Assembly (NCBI GenBank): GCA_945900785.1
Contig: CAMDJM010000006.1
Span: forward strand, 30,795 to 94,794
DNA: 64,000 bases
DNA from: Akkermansia muciniphila
Lineage (GTDB): Bacteria; Verrucomicrobiota; Verrucomicrobiia; Verrucomicrobiales; V1-33
Reading direction: 5' to 3'
The notes under the pieces are model-generated. The model saw only the letters and a program-made list of their open reading frames with translations, did no database searches and had not been told where the DNA came from. The translations under genes and the position numbers were made by a program. Positions 37,401 through 45,209 of this stretch are shown here, piece by piece. Position 1 is the first letter of the stretch. Each line of letters begins with the position of its first letter.

Positions 37401-38779
37401 ACGAAGCAACCGCCGTTGTTGTCAGGGGCGACGCCGGCAGGGATGAGCAGCTTGTCTGCGATGATGCGCGAGATATCAGCCACGCCATCCCGGTTCGTGT
37501 CCTCCAGCAAAATGATGCGGTCATTGCCCGTGGAAGGACCGAACTTGGCCGAATTCCCCTCCATCTGCGCGCCCAGGTCATCCGGATTCACCTGCGGATA
37601 GGTGTTGGAAGTGGCGACCCACAAGCGCCCGGAGGTATCCCAATTCATGCCCACTGGTTTTTCCAGCAGCGGGTTCTCGGCAAAGGTCGTCATCTCCAGC
37701 CCGGTATCGAGCGTGAAGTCAGGGCGGGGCAGGGCAGGGAGGACCGGCAGCTTGGTCTCGCTGGGGGCCTCCGGCGGCAGGGTGCTGGGTTGGCCCGCCG
37801 CGATGCCGATCACGTTGGCTTCGGCCTTTTCCACCAGGGGGTCAAACTTCGGAATCTCCACCGCATTGCGGCCCTGCTCGCCTTTGCGGAAGCCAAAGAT
37901 GTAAGTGTAATTCGCCGGGCGGCTGCGGTGGAAGAACAGCGCGTTTTTCCGCAGGATGGCTTCCCGCAGCGTCTTTTGCCCCGGCGTTTCCGCATCCCAT
38001 GCGCCGGTGCTGGTGCTGGTGGTCCAGCCCAGTTGCGCCGCAAAGCTCTGGCTCATCGCCTGAAATCCGCGCGGCGTGAGATGGATGCCATTATCCGTGG
38101 CGCTGGCCAGGTCGATGCTGGCCGACTGTTTCCATTCCCCGCGGATGAAGGGAGCCTGCTGCTCCGCCGCCAGGGTTTCGATGAGCTTTTCATACTGGGC
38201 GATCAGCGCATTGTGTTCCGCCGGATCCGGCAAGCCGGGCCGGCTGTTCCGCAGGTCCTCATGGCGCACCGGCCCCACAAAAACGAAGCGGACCTTGCCT
38301 CCGGGGCTGGCCTGCCGGATCAGATCCATCAGGGTCAGCAGTTCCCGGCGGAATTTTTCCGGGCTGTGGTCCACGCCATAGCGGGCGGGGTCGGGATTCA
38401 GCGCCGGATCATTTTTCCGGTAGGTCAAATCATCCAAGCTGGCCGCCATCCCATAGCCCAGCACCGCCACCGTCGGTTTCACCACCGCCAGTTGCTCCTT
38501 CAAAAACTCCGTGCCGCGTTCCACCGGATCGAAGCTCGCCCGCGAGGCCCCCAGCGGGCTATCCCCACTGTAACCCAGATTCCGCACCGCAAAACTCTTC
38601 CCCGGGAATTCCTGACGCATCTTGGCCTCAAGATATCCATAATTGTTTTCCCGCTCGATAAACGCATCCCCGATCAGCAACACCCGGTCCCCCTCCAGGA
38701 TTTCCAGTTTCCGTTCCGCCGCCCACAGGGGGCCGCAGGTCAAAGCCCAGAGGGCTGTAAAGCGAATGATTTTTGTCAT
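34442..38779 (-). CDS. PVC-type CxxCH heme-binding protein with SGNH-like, propeller and HEAT-like regions
   Basis: 1445 residues from ATG 38779 (the open frame continues upstream without a signal peptide). In order: signal peptide; SGNH-hydrolase-like domain (about 25-270) with LLIGDAFIERENNYGYLEA and DNGIHLTPRGF; a propeller-type PVC 'membrane-bound dehydrogenase' domain (about 340-700; DRIILLEDTNRDGVAD); HEAT-like helical repeats (about 750-1150); a cytochrome c-like domain with heme site CAICH at about 1199-1203; and a C-terminal beta domain. Block I of the SGNH part has Ala where the hydrolase Ser should be (GDA, not GDS), which is usual in this PVC family, so esterase activity is unlikely. 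The family is thought to be a periplasmic redox/carbohydrate-linked oxidoreductase; evidence is indirect. Confidence 0.95.
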   Translation of the reverse strand: MTKIIRFTALWALTCGPLWAAERKLEILEGDRVLLIGDAFIERENNYGYLEAKMRQEFPGKSFAVRNLGYSGDSPLGASRASFDPVERGTEFLKEQLAVVKPTVAVLGYGMAASLDDLTYRKNDPALNPDPARYGVDHSPEKFRRELLTLMDLIRQASPGGKVRFVFVGPVRHEDLRNSRPGLPDPAEHNALIAQYEKLIETLAAEQQAPFIRGEWKQSASIDLASATDNGIHLTPRGFQAMSQSFAAQLGWTTSTSTGAWDAETPGQKTLREAILRKNALFFHRSRPANYTYIFGFRKGEQGRNAVEIPKFDPLVEKAEANVIGIAAGQPSTLPPEAPSETKLPVLPALPRPDFTLDTGLEMTTFAENPLLEKPVGMNWDTSGRLWVATSNTYPQVNPDDLGAQMEGNSAKFGPSTGNDRIILLEDTNRDGVADISRIIADKLLIPAGVAPDNNGGCFVGASTELLHLSKPGADGLMSERRIVLSGFGTEDTHHIIHGLHWGIDGRLYFHQTIYIHSHIETPWGLVRANSGTAFAYDPNTERLEVHSKGLVNCWGQQEDTKGQTFLTSGADGNGISWAFPGAVLPPSEGARRTIDSISPGSYPKFCGLEIINSPLFGPEWQGNAITNDFRAHRIVRFSYNDFTEAPNPAERKSGYVTQTQADITRTSDAAFRPIALAMGPDGALYVADWTNPIINHGEVDFRDPRRDKQRGRIWRIAPKDSKPLAWEPTAGQPVDKLLTRLLSANRWEFEQARRELAKVPVADLQKALAIWVKDETTRRHAAWLLSGRTSDTAHLLAMVNPAATDHTSVQVGLRELGKAYGAQGITDPGPIAPWLEENRDPRARLEAFRALARIRTFESADLVLKHLPKNPADAFLDFAAWTSVNELAKPWLEEIASHPEKLAGREEQLAVLTGIAAPLITAPYMQRLFAGRTLDADGTGPWIELIGKSGGEGELNTLFTSFVREGALNPAARLRAANALTDAAKTRNARPAGDLSGIAPLLNATDPKLQAAAINLAGEWGQTSLVPQIATFAGNEKNDELRWVALNALRKIGQQPTVDALRQLVAADRPASIRRDALLPFAVHAPGDAMKVLPTILVQISERSSALTLWRELFQNKAFAELFAGDLPKDLPADAYSTALEVAKGMGGRGKALVAALSPIAGTAPAVRDFAAEVASLMEAVKSESNPAEGELVYRRAGCAICHAIGGVGGKFGPDFSSIGASAPLDYIIESTINPAAKVKEGYHGFSYTLKDGSIMVGIPARETATEVIIRPAPGTELSVIKANIVKKENIGSLMPMGFADALDAPAKRNLYAFLGQIGRPGPFDASKANVARIWKFTSAAPSPAESKEEPAYAPTLINGQLPTAGLPEQPYATAKFTASSTTKQPLILTGAKAAWMDHQPITLTNGRYETPIPAGPHTLTITPDRSVPHLKAQGDDVTFLDFQ

Positions 38780-39184
38780 CTTGATCGAAGTTGAGGGTGG
38801 TTGAAGGAAAAACGTCCGGAACGAAACGCGCGGCAGGCCAAGGAACATCAAAATCAGCCACGGGCGTCAAGCCCATACGATTCCCATGTTCATGGCCTAT
38901 CCTCGGGTTGGTGATTGGGCGCAAACCACCGGTGGCGAGGGCGAACCGGCACAGCCCCCCGGAGATGGCTTGCCTCTGGAGACCCCATCCCTGTGGAGTG
39001 CGGATGGCTTGACTCCGCTTTCCCGCAGGCAGCACGCTGCCGTTCTCCGGCGGAGTCCAGCCACCGCAACGCTTCCCGTTCCTCCTCTCACCGCTCTCTC
39101 TCAGGCAACCGCGATTTTTACCGTATCCCTTCTTTTGAAAATATCACTTTTCAGCCCCGGATTTGGGGCTGAATCTATGTTGGC
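38780..39184. other. Intergenic stretch holding a REP-like element
   Basis: 405 bp between divergent genes. The only feature I recognise is the element at 38997-39055. No coding frame is convincing. Confidence 0.5.
38997..39055. repeat. GCGGATGGCTTG dispersed element, copy 1
   Basis: Contains GCGGATGGCTTGACTCCGCT, then a small palindrome GGCAGCACGCTGCC, then CGGCGGAGTC, which pairs back to GACTCCG. The same sequence, with scattered substitutions, occurs at 55878-55934 (see there), and shorter versions at 55987-56058. Confidence 0.7.
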
Positions 39185-39676
39185 ATGAATAACCCCGTTT
39201 ACAGCATTAAGTGTCCAAAATGCACGGCCAAGGCGGTGGCACACATGCATCCAAACGGGAAGACCGGGAGCTATCGAGAGGTCTTTAGCAAGATGGGGGT
39301 AAGGCGGATTGTCTGTGAGACCTGTGGGCTTTTCAGGGAGGTGCCGCCTGAGGAATCCGATGATTACGAGCTTTGGTATGCCACTAATTTCAAAGGGCAT
39401 CGCTTATGGGCCAGGAATCGCAGCCACCTCGCTTTTCTTACCTTGTGGATATCGGGCAACAGATCAAGTGCTGCCGCAAACCGCTCCGCCGTTGAGGCTT
39501 TTCCCAAGTGGATGGTTCTGGCGAAGAATCGAGCTGGGGTGTTGAAGTGTTTGAGCGGGTTGAGTAACAAAGATGCCAATGACCATGGTTATCATCGGAC
39601 GAAACCCCCGATGATACCGGTGGTTGAACAATCCGCGGTTGGCCTTTGGGCAGGGTCCGGTTCAGGACCGGTTTGA
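39185..39676 (+). CDS. Small zinc-ribbon-like protein
   Basis: 163 residues. CPKC (near residue 10) and CETCG (near 44) spaced like a zinc ribbon, then a charged hydrophilic segment with EELW-type aromatic residues, then a hydrophobic LAFLTLWIS stretch and a basic region (GVLKCLSGLSNKD). It looks like a real small protein to about residue 130; the last 30 residues are low in character. Function unknown; zinc ribbons of this type bind nucleic acid or protein partners. It has no neighbours in the same operon. Confidence 0.6.
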   Translation: MNNPVYSIKCPKCTAKAVAHMHPNGKTGSYREVFSKMGVRRIVCETCGLFREVPPEESDDYELWYATNFKGHRLWARNRSHLAFLTLWISGNRSSAAANRSAVEAFPKWMVLAKNRAGVLKCLSGLSNKDANDHGYHRTKPPMIPVVEQSAVGLWAGSGSGPV

Positions 39677-39892
39677 GGCCCGGGCATCAGTGGGGAAAGC
39701 TTCCGGGCGCTTTTCCTCGCTTAAATTCGGTTTTCACCTCCATCGGGTCAGGCTGCACCGGAGGAAGGGGGCTTTGGCCGCCCTTGTGGCTCCGGAAGCG
39801 GGCTCTGCTGATGCTTGAAAGCAGAAGCTGGGCTTGGACTTCTCGCCCGCCCGCAGGAGCTGGCGCACCCGGGACGGGGAAATGGCAATTGC

Positions 39893-40059
39893 CGGGGAGA
39901 ACAGGCGTCCCGCCTGTCCCGCCCGGCATCCTGCCGGGTGCCGGAGCCTTGGGAACTCAATGCCCCGGTCCATGTATGTATCCTTGCAGTAGGTTCCTGC
40001 CAAGGCACCGGCACCGGGTGGGACACCCGGCGGGACAGGCGCGACGCCTGTTCTCCCCG
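39893..40059. repeat. Long palindrome with ACAGGCGTCCCGCCTGT core, copy A
   Basis: Arms 39893-39926 and 40027-40059 are reverse complements over about 32 of 34 positions; the left arm carries ACAGGCGTCCCGCCTGT and the right arm its near-complement. Pairing continues inward (GGGTGCCGGAGCCTTGG with CCAAGGCACCGGCACC). A related palindrome with the same core is at 46969-47088. Confidence 0.75.
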
Positions 40060-40102
40060 CATGCCGCCCCACCCGGGTAAACCCACGCGGCAAATGGATG
40101 GG

Positions 40103-40150
40103 GAGCACACGCGCCCCTGCGTGTCGTCTTTCGCGCCGCGCGGAAGACTT
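40103..40150 (+). repeat. Two-hairpin dispersed element, copy 2
   Basis: First hairpin ACACGC/GCGTGT (40106-40111 and 40118-40123). Second stem GTCTTTCGCG (40125-40134) with CGCGGAAGAC (40138-40147), one G-U pair. Flanks GTCGT and ACTTG match copy 1 at 11909-11956, while the interior of stem 2 is different. Confidence 0.65.
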
Positions 40151-40279
40151 GCCCCGTTTCCGCGGGAAGGAGCTAATAGATCCCTGATCCTTTTGCAGTC
40201 ACGGGGGGCTGGAATGAACCTCATGACGTGAATGGATTTGCCTTGGAAGCCCGTATCTTTCAAAGGTAAACGCGGCCAT

Positions 40280-41551
40280 ATGATGAAACTCACTCCGATC
40301 ACTACTGCCGCTATCCTCATGACCGCCCTTCATTCCCTTGCTGGACCTGCGCCCGATTTAAAAGCTCTCACTGAAAGGGCGGGCAGCGGCGATACGGCAG
40401 CGCAGTTGGAACTGGCCTGCTGCTACCGGGATGGGAAAGGCACCCCCAAGGACGATGCCGAGGCGATGAAGTGGGCTCATCGGGCGGCGGACCGTGGCAA
40501 TGTGGACGCGATGGATTTCATCGGCTTTGCTTACCTGCGGGGTGCGGTGGTGGAGCGGAGTCCGGAAATTGCCTTTGGTTATTTCAAAGCGGCCGCCGGG
40601 CAATCCGCTGCGGCAGCCTTCAATCTCGGCCAATGTTACTACGGTGCGCAGGGCACCGGACAGGATTGCCCCAAGGCGCTGGAATCCTGGAAGCAGGCGG
40701 CAGCCAGCGGCCACGGGCGGGCAGCCTCCTGTGCGGCGATGGCCTTTTTGTCAGGCGAAGGCGTGCCGCCCGATCCCGTGCAGGCCCGTCAGCTGGCAGA
40801 GCGGGCGGCGGAACTGAATGATCCCTCCGGTCTGGTGGTCCTGGGGGAGATGCAGTTCCAGGCGGGCGAACTGGAGGCGGCGAAGGCCAACTGGAGCAAA
40901 GCCTCACAACTCCTCCCCACCGGCCCCACCGGGCATCCGGCCCAGCCCTCCGCCAGTGCCTCGGCCCAGCAGGGCGCGGACCTGCTGAAACTCATCAGCG
41001 TCCGCCAGCGGAAAAGCGAGCCTGGCAAATTTGCCTTTGTGCAGATGCCGCACATTCATCAGGGTTACAACAACTGCGGTTCCACCGCCTGCGCCACCTT
41101 CGCCCGGTTCCAGGGGCATACCCTTGGCGGGTGGGACTTCAAGAAGTTATGCCCCTCCCCGCTGGGCACCGGAACCGACTGGGGCGACCTGCTCGACGCC
41201 GCCGGTAAGATCGGCCAGCACTGGAAACTCCTCACCTTCACGCCGGATGACGAGGGATTCGCCCAAGCCACGGCCCGCTTGAAAAGCGAACTCGATGGCG
41301 GGCGGCCCGTGGTAGTGGACTTCAAATACATCGGCCCGCAATACCCCGGCGGCAGCGCCGGTCATACGCTGAATGTGTGTGGGTATCTCGCGGAGGAAAA
41401 CCTCTACATTCTGTGCAATCCCGCCGTGGCCAGTCCCGGGCTCCAACTCATCACTGCGGCTGACCTGAAAGATTTCTGGCGCTCCGACCACTATGGGGCT
41501 CTATCCAAAGGGGTGCTCTCCCGGCCGGCCTTTGTCATCGCGGCCCCGTGA
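40280..41551 (+). CDS. Secreted Sel1-repeat protein with C-terminal C39-like domain
   Basis: 423 residues from ATG 40280: signal peptide (ITTAAILMTALHSLA), five or so Sel1-like helical repeats at about 35-200 (AAQLELACCYRDGKGTPKDDAEAMKWAHRA; AFNLGQCYYGAQGTGQDCPKAL) and a C-terminal papain-like domain at about 255-415. Candidate catalytic residues: Cys in QGYNNCGSTACATF with the oxyanion Gln before it, His in GHTLNVCGYLAE and Asn in LYILCNPAV. Sel1 repeats bind partners; the thiol-protease-like end could process or bind them. Compare the gene at 2532, which has the same catalytic-domain style without Sel1 repeats. Preceded by repeats; followed 37 bp later by the sialate-esterase-like gene, so possibly the first gene of that group. 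Confidence 0.83.
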   Translation: MMKLTPITTAAILMTALHSLAGPAPDLKALTERAGSGDTAAQLELACCYRDGKGTPKDDAEAMKWAHRAADRGNVDAMDFIGFAYLRGAVVERSPEIAFGYFKAAAGQSAAAAFNLGQCYYGAQGTGQDCPKALESWKQAAASGHGRAASCAAMAFLSGEGVPPDPVQARQLAERAAELNDPSGLVVLGEMQFQAGELEAAKANWSKASQLLPTGPTGHPAQPSASASAQQGADLLKLISVRQRKSEPGKFAFVQMPHIHQGYNNCGSTACATFARFQGHTLGGWDFKKLCPSPLGTGTDWGDLLDAAGKIGQHWKLLTFTPDDEGFAQATARLKSELDGGRPVVVDFKYIGPQYPGGSAGHTLNVCGYLAEENLYILCNPAVASPGLQLITAADLKDFWRSDHYGALSKGVLSRPAFVIAAP

Positions 41552-41588
41552 TCCCCCGGGGTGCTGGTTTTTTACATTCTGCCTGGCT

Positions 41589-42797
41589 ATGAAATCCATC
41601 CTTGCTCTATTTACCCTTGTGGCGCTCCATTGCGGGCACCTTCGCGCCGCAGCACCGAAACCGCTCCAGGTTTACATCCTGGCGGGCCAGTCGAACATGC
41701 AGGGCCACGCCATGATCCGCACCTTTGAGCACATTGGGATGGACCCGGCCACCAAGCCCATGCTTGCTGAGATGCTGGGCCCGGATGGAAAACCGAAAGT
41801 TTGTGACCGGGTGTGGATATCTTCCATCGGCTGTGCAGAAACGGAGCAGACGGGGAAACTGACAGCGGGATTTGGCGCTTCGGCAGAGAAGATCGGCCCG
41901 GAGTTCACGTTTGGTATTTACCTGGAAAAAGTGACCGGAGCCCCAGTTCTCCTCATCAAAACCGCCTGGGGCGGCAAGAGCCTGAACACTGATTTCCGGC
42001 CCCCGGGAGCCGGACCGTATGTGTTTCATGAGCCTCAGTTGGCGGCTTTCCAAAAGGAGGGCAAAGATCCTGAAGCCATCAAAGCCGCCAAAGCGGAGGA
42101 GACGGGGGTTTATTACCGGCTGATGGTTGACCATGTGAAGAGGGTGTTGGGCGACATCAAGCGGGTGGTGCCGGATTACCAGCCCACACTGGGCTATCAA
42201 TTGGCTGGTTTCGTCTGGTTCCAGGGATGGAACGACATGGTCGATAGCAGCACTTATCCACAACGCGGTGAACCCGGCGGCTATGATGCCTATAGTGTGG
42301 TGATGGCGCAGTTGATCCGTGACGTGCGCAAGGATCTCAACATACCGAAGCTGCCGTTTGTCATCGGGGTGTTGGGTATCGGAGGATCCACGGCGGAATA
42401 TGGTCCTGACCAACAACGCTATAAAACCATTCACGACAACTTCCGCAATGCCATGGCCGCCCCGGCGGGGATGCCGGAATTCCAAGGCAATGTCGCCGCC
42501 GTCAGGACTGAAAAATTCTGGGACCAGGAGCTGACGGCTGCCAGGGAAAAGGAAAACAGGATCAAACAGCGCGCCGGAAAACTCGCGGAGGACGGTCAAT
42601 TGACACCAGCCGCTGCCGGGGCGGCATTGGAGCCAATGCTGAAGGAGGGCCTGACGGAGCGTGAGCGGCTGATGCTGGAGAAAGGCATTTCCAACCTCGA
42701 ATACCACTATCTGGGCTCGGCCAAAATCCTCGGACGCATCGGACAGGGCCTCGCCCAGGCCATGACCGGACTCAATCCCCCAACAAACCCCCAATGA
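41589..42797 (+). CDS. Secreted sialate O-acetylesterase-like (SASA, SGNH) protein
   Basis: 402 residues from ATG 41589: signal peptide (MKSILALFTLVALHCGHLRA) and a SASA domain. Block I YILAGQSNMQGHAM carries the catalytic Ser (GQSNM) and WFQGWNDM matches the WxQGE/WND block. SASA enzymes remove O-acetyl groups from sialic acids or other carbohydrates such as xylans. The stop overlaps the next start by 4 bp (ATGA), so translation is coupled. A related tandem copy is at 45210, two genes downstream. Confidence 0.88.
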   Translation: MKSILALFTLVALHCGHLRAAAPKPLQVYILAGQSNMQGHAMIRTFEHIGMDPATKPMLAEMLGPDGKPKVCDRVWISSIGCAETEQTGKLTAGFGASAEKIGPEFTFGIYLEKVTGAPVLLIKTAWGGKSLNTDFRPPGAGPYVFHEPQLAAFQKEGKDPEAIKAAKAEETGVYYRLMVDHVKRVLGDIKRVVPDYQPTLGYQLAGFVWFQGWNDMVDSSTYPQRGEPGGYDAYSVVMAQLIRDVRKDLNIPKLPFVIGVLGIGGSTAEYGPDQQRYKTIHDNFRNAMAAPAGMPEFQGNVAAVRTEKFWDQELTAAREKENRIKQRAGKLAEDGQLTPAAAGAALEPMLKEGLTERERLMLEKGISNLEYHYLGSAKILGRIGQGLAQAMTGLNPPTNPQ

Positions 42798-45208
42798 TGA
42801 AATTCTCCTTCCTTTCCATGACGGTGGCGGCCCTGCTCGCGATTCCTTATCCCGTTTTCGCCAGGGAAAAAGCGCCGGCGATCCCTGACTTTACCCAGGG
42901 CGGCACGATTCCGGCAGAGGCCAAACACGACTGGAACCTCGGCCCCACCGGACTGCGCGGCTGGATGTTTTGCGACCGGATGGATACCAGGGAAGCCCGG
43001 CAGATTGCCATAACAAAAGTGGATCAGGGATCCCCTGCCGATGGCATCCTGGCCGTGGGCGATGTGCTGCTGGGGGTGGGCGGCAAGCCATTTTCCTACG
43101 ACCCACGGGTCGAAACCGGCAAGGCCCTCACCCTGGCAGAATCGGAAGCGGGTGGAGGGAAGCTCACCCTGACCCGTTGGCGCTCTGGCAAGGCGGAGGA
43201 GGTGGCCCTCAAACTCCCCGTGCCCGGCAGCTACAGCGCCACCGCGCCTTTTAACTGCGCGAAGTCGCAGCGTATTCTGGAGCAGGGCTGCAAGGCCTTG
43301 GCAGAGCGGATGACCCAGAGCAGTCATGAGGAGGACCCCATCGTGCGTTCCCTGAATGCGCTCGCCCTCCTCGCCAGCGGCAATCCTGCCTACCTCCCGC
43401 TGGTCAGGCAGGAAGCGCAATGGGCGGCAGCCTTCACCAGCCAAGGCATGAAAACCTGGCATTATGGATATGTGACGATCCTGCTGTCCGAATATGTGCT
43501 GGCGACCGGAGACCAGTCGATGATCCCAGGATTGCGGCGTCTCGCCCTGGAAGCGGCGAAGGGGCAGAGCGCGGTCGGTTCCTGGGGGCATGGGTTTGCC
43601 ATACCCGATGGACGGCTTGGCGGTTATGGCATGATGAATTCGCCAGGACTGCCGCTGACCATTTCGCTGGTGCTGGCCCGCGAGGCCGGGGTGAAAGACC
43701 CGGAGGTGTCCCGCGCCATCGAAATGAGTGCCCGTCTGCTGCGGTTTTACATCGGCAAGGGAGCGATTCCCTACGGCGACCATCATCCCTGGATCCAGAA
43801 CCATGATGACAATGGCAAGTGTGGCATGGCGGCGGTGCTGTTCAATCTGCTCGGTGAAGCGCAGGGGGCGGAGTTTTTCTCCAGGATGAGTGTCGCCTCC
43901 CACGGCCCGGAACGGGATACCGGACACACCGGCAATTTTTTCAATATCCTGTGGGCCATGCCGGGCGTGGCCCAATCCGGCCCTCAAGCGACCGGGGCGT
44001 GGATGAATGAATTTGGCAGTTGGTATTTTGATCTCGCCCGGCGCTGGGATGGGGCTTTTCCCCACCAGGGCCCGCCGGAAAAAGACCGGGACAGCTATGC
44101 GGGCTGGGACGCCACCGGCGGCTATCTGCTGGCCTATGCCATGCCGCTGAAAAAGATTTATCTGACAGGCAAGCGGCCGGGGATCACCCCACAACTGAAT
44201 GCCGCTGCCGCGCAGTCGCTCATCAGCGATGGCCGCGGCTGGAGCAATAAAGAACGGACCAAAGCCTACGAAGAACTCACGGAAGAACAATTGCTGCAGC
44301 GACTTGGCAGTTGGTCACCGGTGGTGCGCGACCGCGCCGCCATGGCCCTGGCCCACCGCAAGGAGGCACCCCTGCCGGCCCTGATGAAAATGCTGGAGTC
44401 CCCTGGCCTCGAATCCCGCTATGGGGCCTGCCAGGCCTTGGCCGCGCTGAAGGAACGGGCGGCACCGGCGGTGGAGCCGCTGCGGAAAACCTTGGCCGCC
44501 AAGGACCCGTGGCTGCGCATTAAAGCCGCGGATGCCTTGGCCGGGATCGGAGCCCCGGCAAGGCCGGCGGTGCCGCAACTGCTCGAACTGCTGGCACAGG
44601 TGGATGCCAAAAATGATCCCCGCGGGATGCAGCAGCGGTATCTTTCCTTTGCCCTGTTTGACACCCATGGAGAGCAGGGTGACGGAATGCTCAGCCGCTC
44701 CCTGGAAGGAGTGGACCGCGCCGCGCTCTACAAAGCGGTGCGGGCCGGCCTCCGCAATCAGGATGGCCGGGCGCGGGGAGCCCTCGGCTCGGTTTACCGG
44801 AATCTGTCCATCAGTGAAATCAACCCGCTGCTGCCGGCCATCTACCAGGCGGTGATGGAACCCGCCCCGAGCGGCGAAATGTTCGCTGATACGATCCGGC
44901 TCGAAGGACTCCGGTTGCTGGCGAAACACCAGATCGCAGAAGGCATCAATGCCTGCGTCAAATACACCCGGGATCAGAATCCCTGGGCCAGTCAGGAACG
45001 GACGCCGGAGTTGATGAAAATCCTGCTCAGTTACGGCACCCATGCCAAGGCGGTCATTCCCGAACTGACCAGGATTGGCGATTACTTTGAAAAGGATGAA
45101 AAGGATTTCCCGCAGGATTTGATGATCATGAAAGCCAAGTGTGTCCGCGAAACCATCCGTGCCATCGAAACCTCGACGGAAACCCCGGAACTCATCCCTA
45201 TCCAATAA
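42794..45208 (+). CDS. Secreted PDZ-containing DUF6288 protein with HEAT-like repeats
   Basis: 804 residues: signal peptide (LSMTVAALLAIPYPVFA), an N-terminal PDZ domain at about 50-150 (GLRGWMFCDRMDTREARQIAIT, GSPADGILAVGDVLLGVGG), a large helical alpha/alpha-toroid-like region typical of DUF6288 (about 170-470, HWYG and GHGF motifs, HHPWIQNHDDNGKCGMAAVLF) and HEAT-like helical repeats near the end (ALAALKERAAPAVEPLRKTL, IKAADALAGIGAPARPAV). It starts inside the upstream stop (4-bp overlap) and ends 1 bp before the next gene. Together with the two SASA genes it forms a compact operon, likely for processing of an acetylated glycan. Confidence 0.86.
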   Translation: MMKFSFLSMTVAALLAIPYPVFAREKAPAIPDFTQGGTIPAEAKHDWNLGPTGLRGWMFCDRMDTREARQIAITKVDQGSPADGILAVGDVLLGVGGKPFSYDPRVETGKALTLAESEAGGGKLTLTRWRSGKAEEVALKLPVPGSYSATAPFNCAKSQRILEQGCKALAERMTQSSHEEDPIVRSLNALALLASGNPAYLPLVRQEAQWAAAFTSQGMKTWHYGYVTILLSEYVLATGDQSMIPGLRRLALEAAKGQSAVGSWGHGFAIPDGRLGGYGMMNSPGLPLTISLVLAREAGVKDPEVSRAIEMSARLLRFYIGKGAIPYGDHHPWIQNHDDNGKCGMAAVLFNLLGEAQGAEFFSRMSVASHGPERDTGHTGNFFNILWAMPGVAQSGPQATGAWMNEFGSWYFDLARRWDGAFPHQGPPEKDRDSYAGWDATGGYLLAYAMPLKKIYLTGKRPGITPQLNAAAAQSLISDGRGWSNKERTKAYEELTEEQLLQRLGSWSPVVRDRAAMALAHRKEAPLPALMKMLESPGLESRYGACQALAALKERAAPAVEPLRKTLAAKDPWLRIKAADALAGIGAPARPAVPQLLELLAQVDAKNDPRGMQQRYLSFALFDTHGEQGDGMLSRSLEGVDRAALYKAVRAGLRNQDGRARGALGSVYRNLSISEINPLLPAIYQAVMEPAPSGEMFADTIRLEGLRLLAKHQIAEGINACVKYTRDQNPWASQERTPELMKILLSYGTHAKAVIPELTRIGDYFEKDEKDFPQDLMIMKAKCVRETIRAIETSTETPELIPIQ

Positions 45209-45209
45209 C

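Larger units (their letters stand above)
39677..40279. other. Repeat-rich intergenic cluster, no gene seen
   Basis: 603 bp packed with palindromes: a roughly 167-nt imperfect palindrome at 39893-40059 and the two-hairpin element at 40103-40150. No convincing frame. Confidence 0.55.

Noticed and set aside
35999..38794. Very long open frame on the + strand opposite the heme protein gene
   Set aside because: GC-rich antisense frame with no family motif; the leftward frame carries signal peptide, heme site and propeller signatures.
39893..40150. CRISPR array
   Set aside because: Repeats are palindromic arms and single units, not regularly spaced direct repeats with unique spacers; no cas genes.
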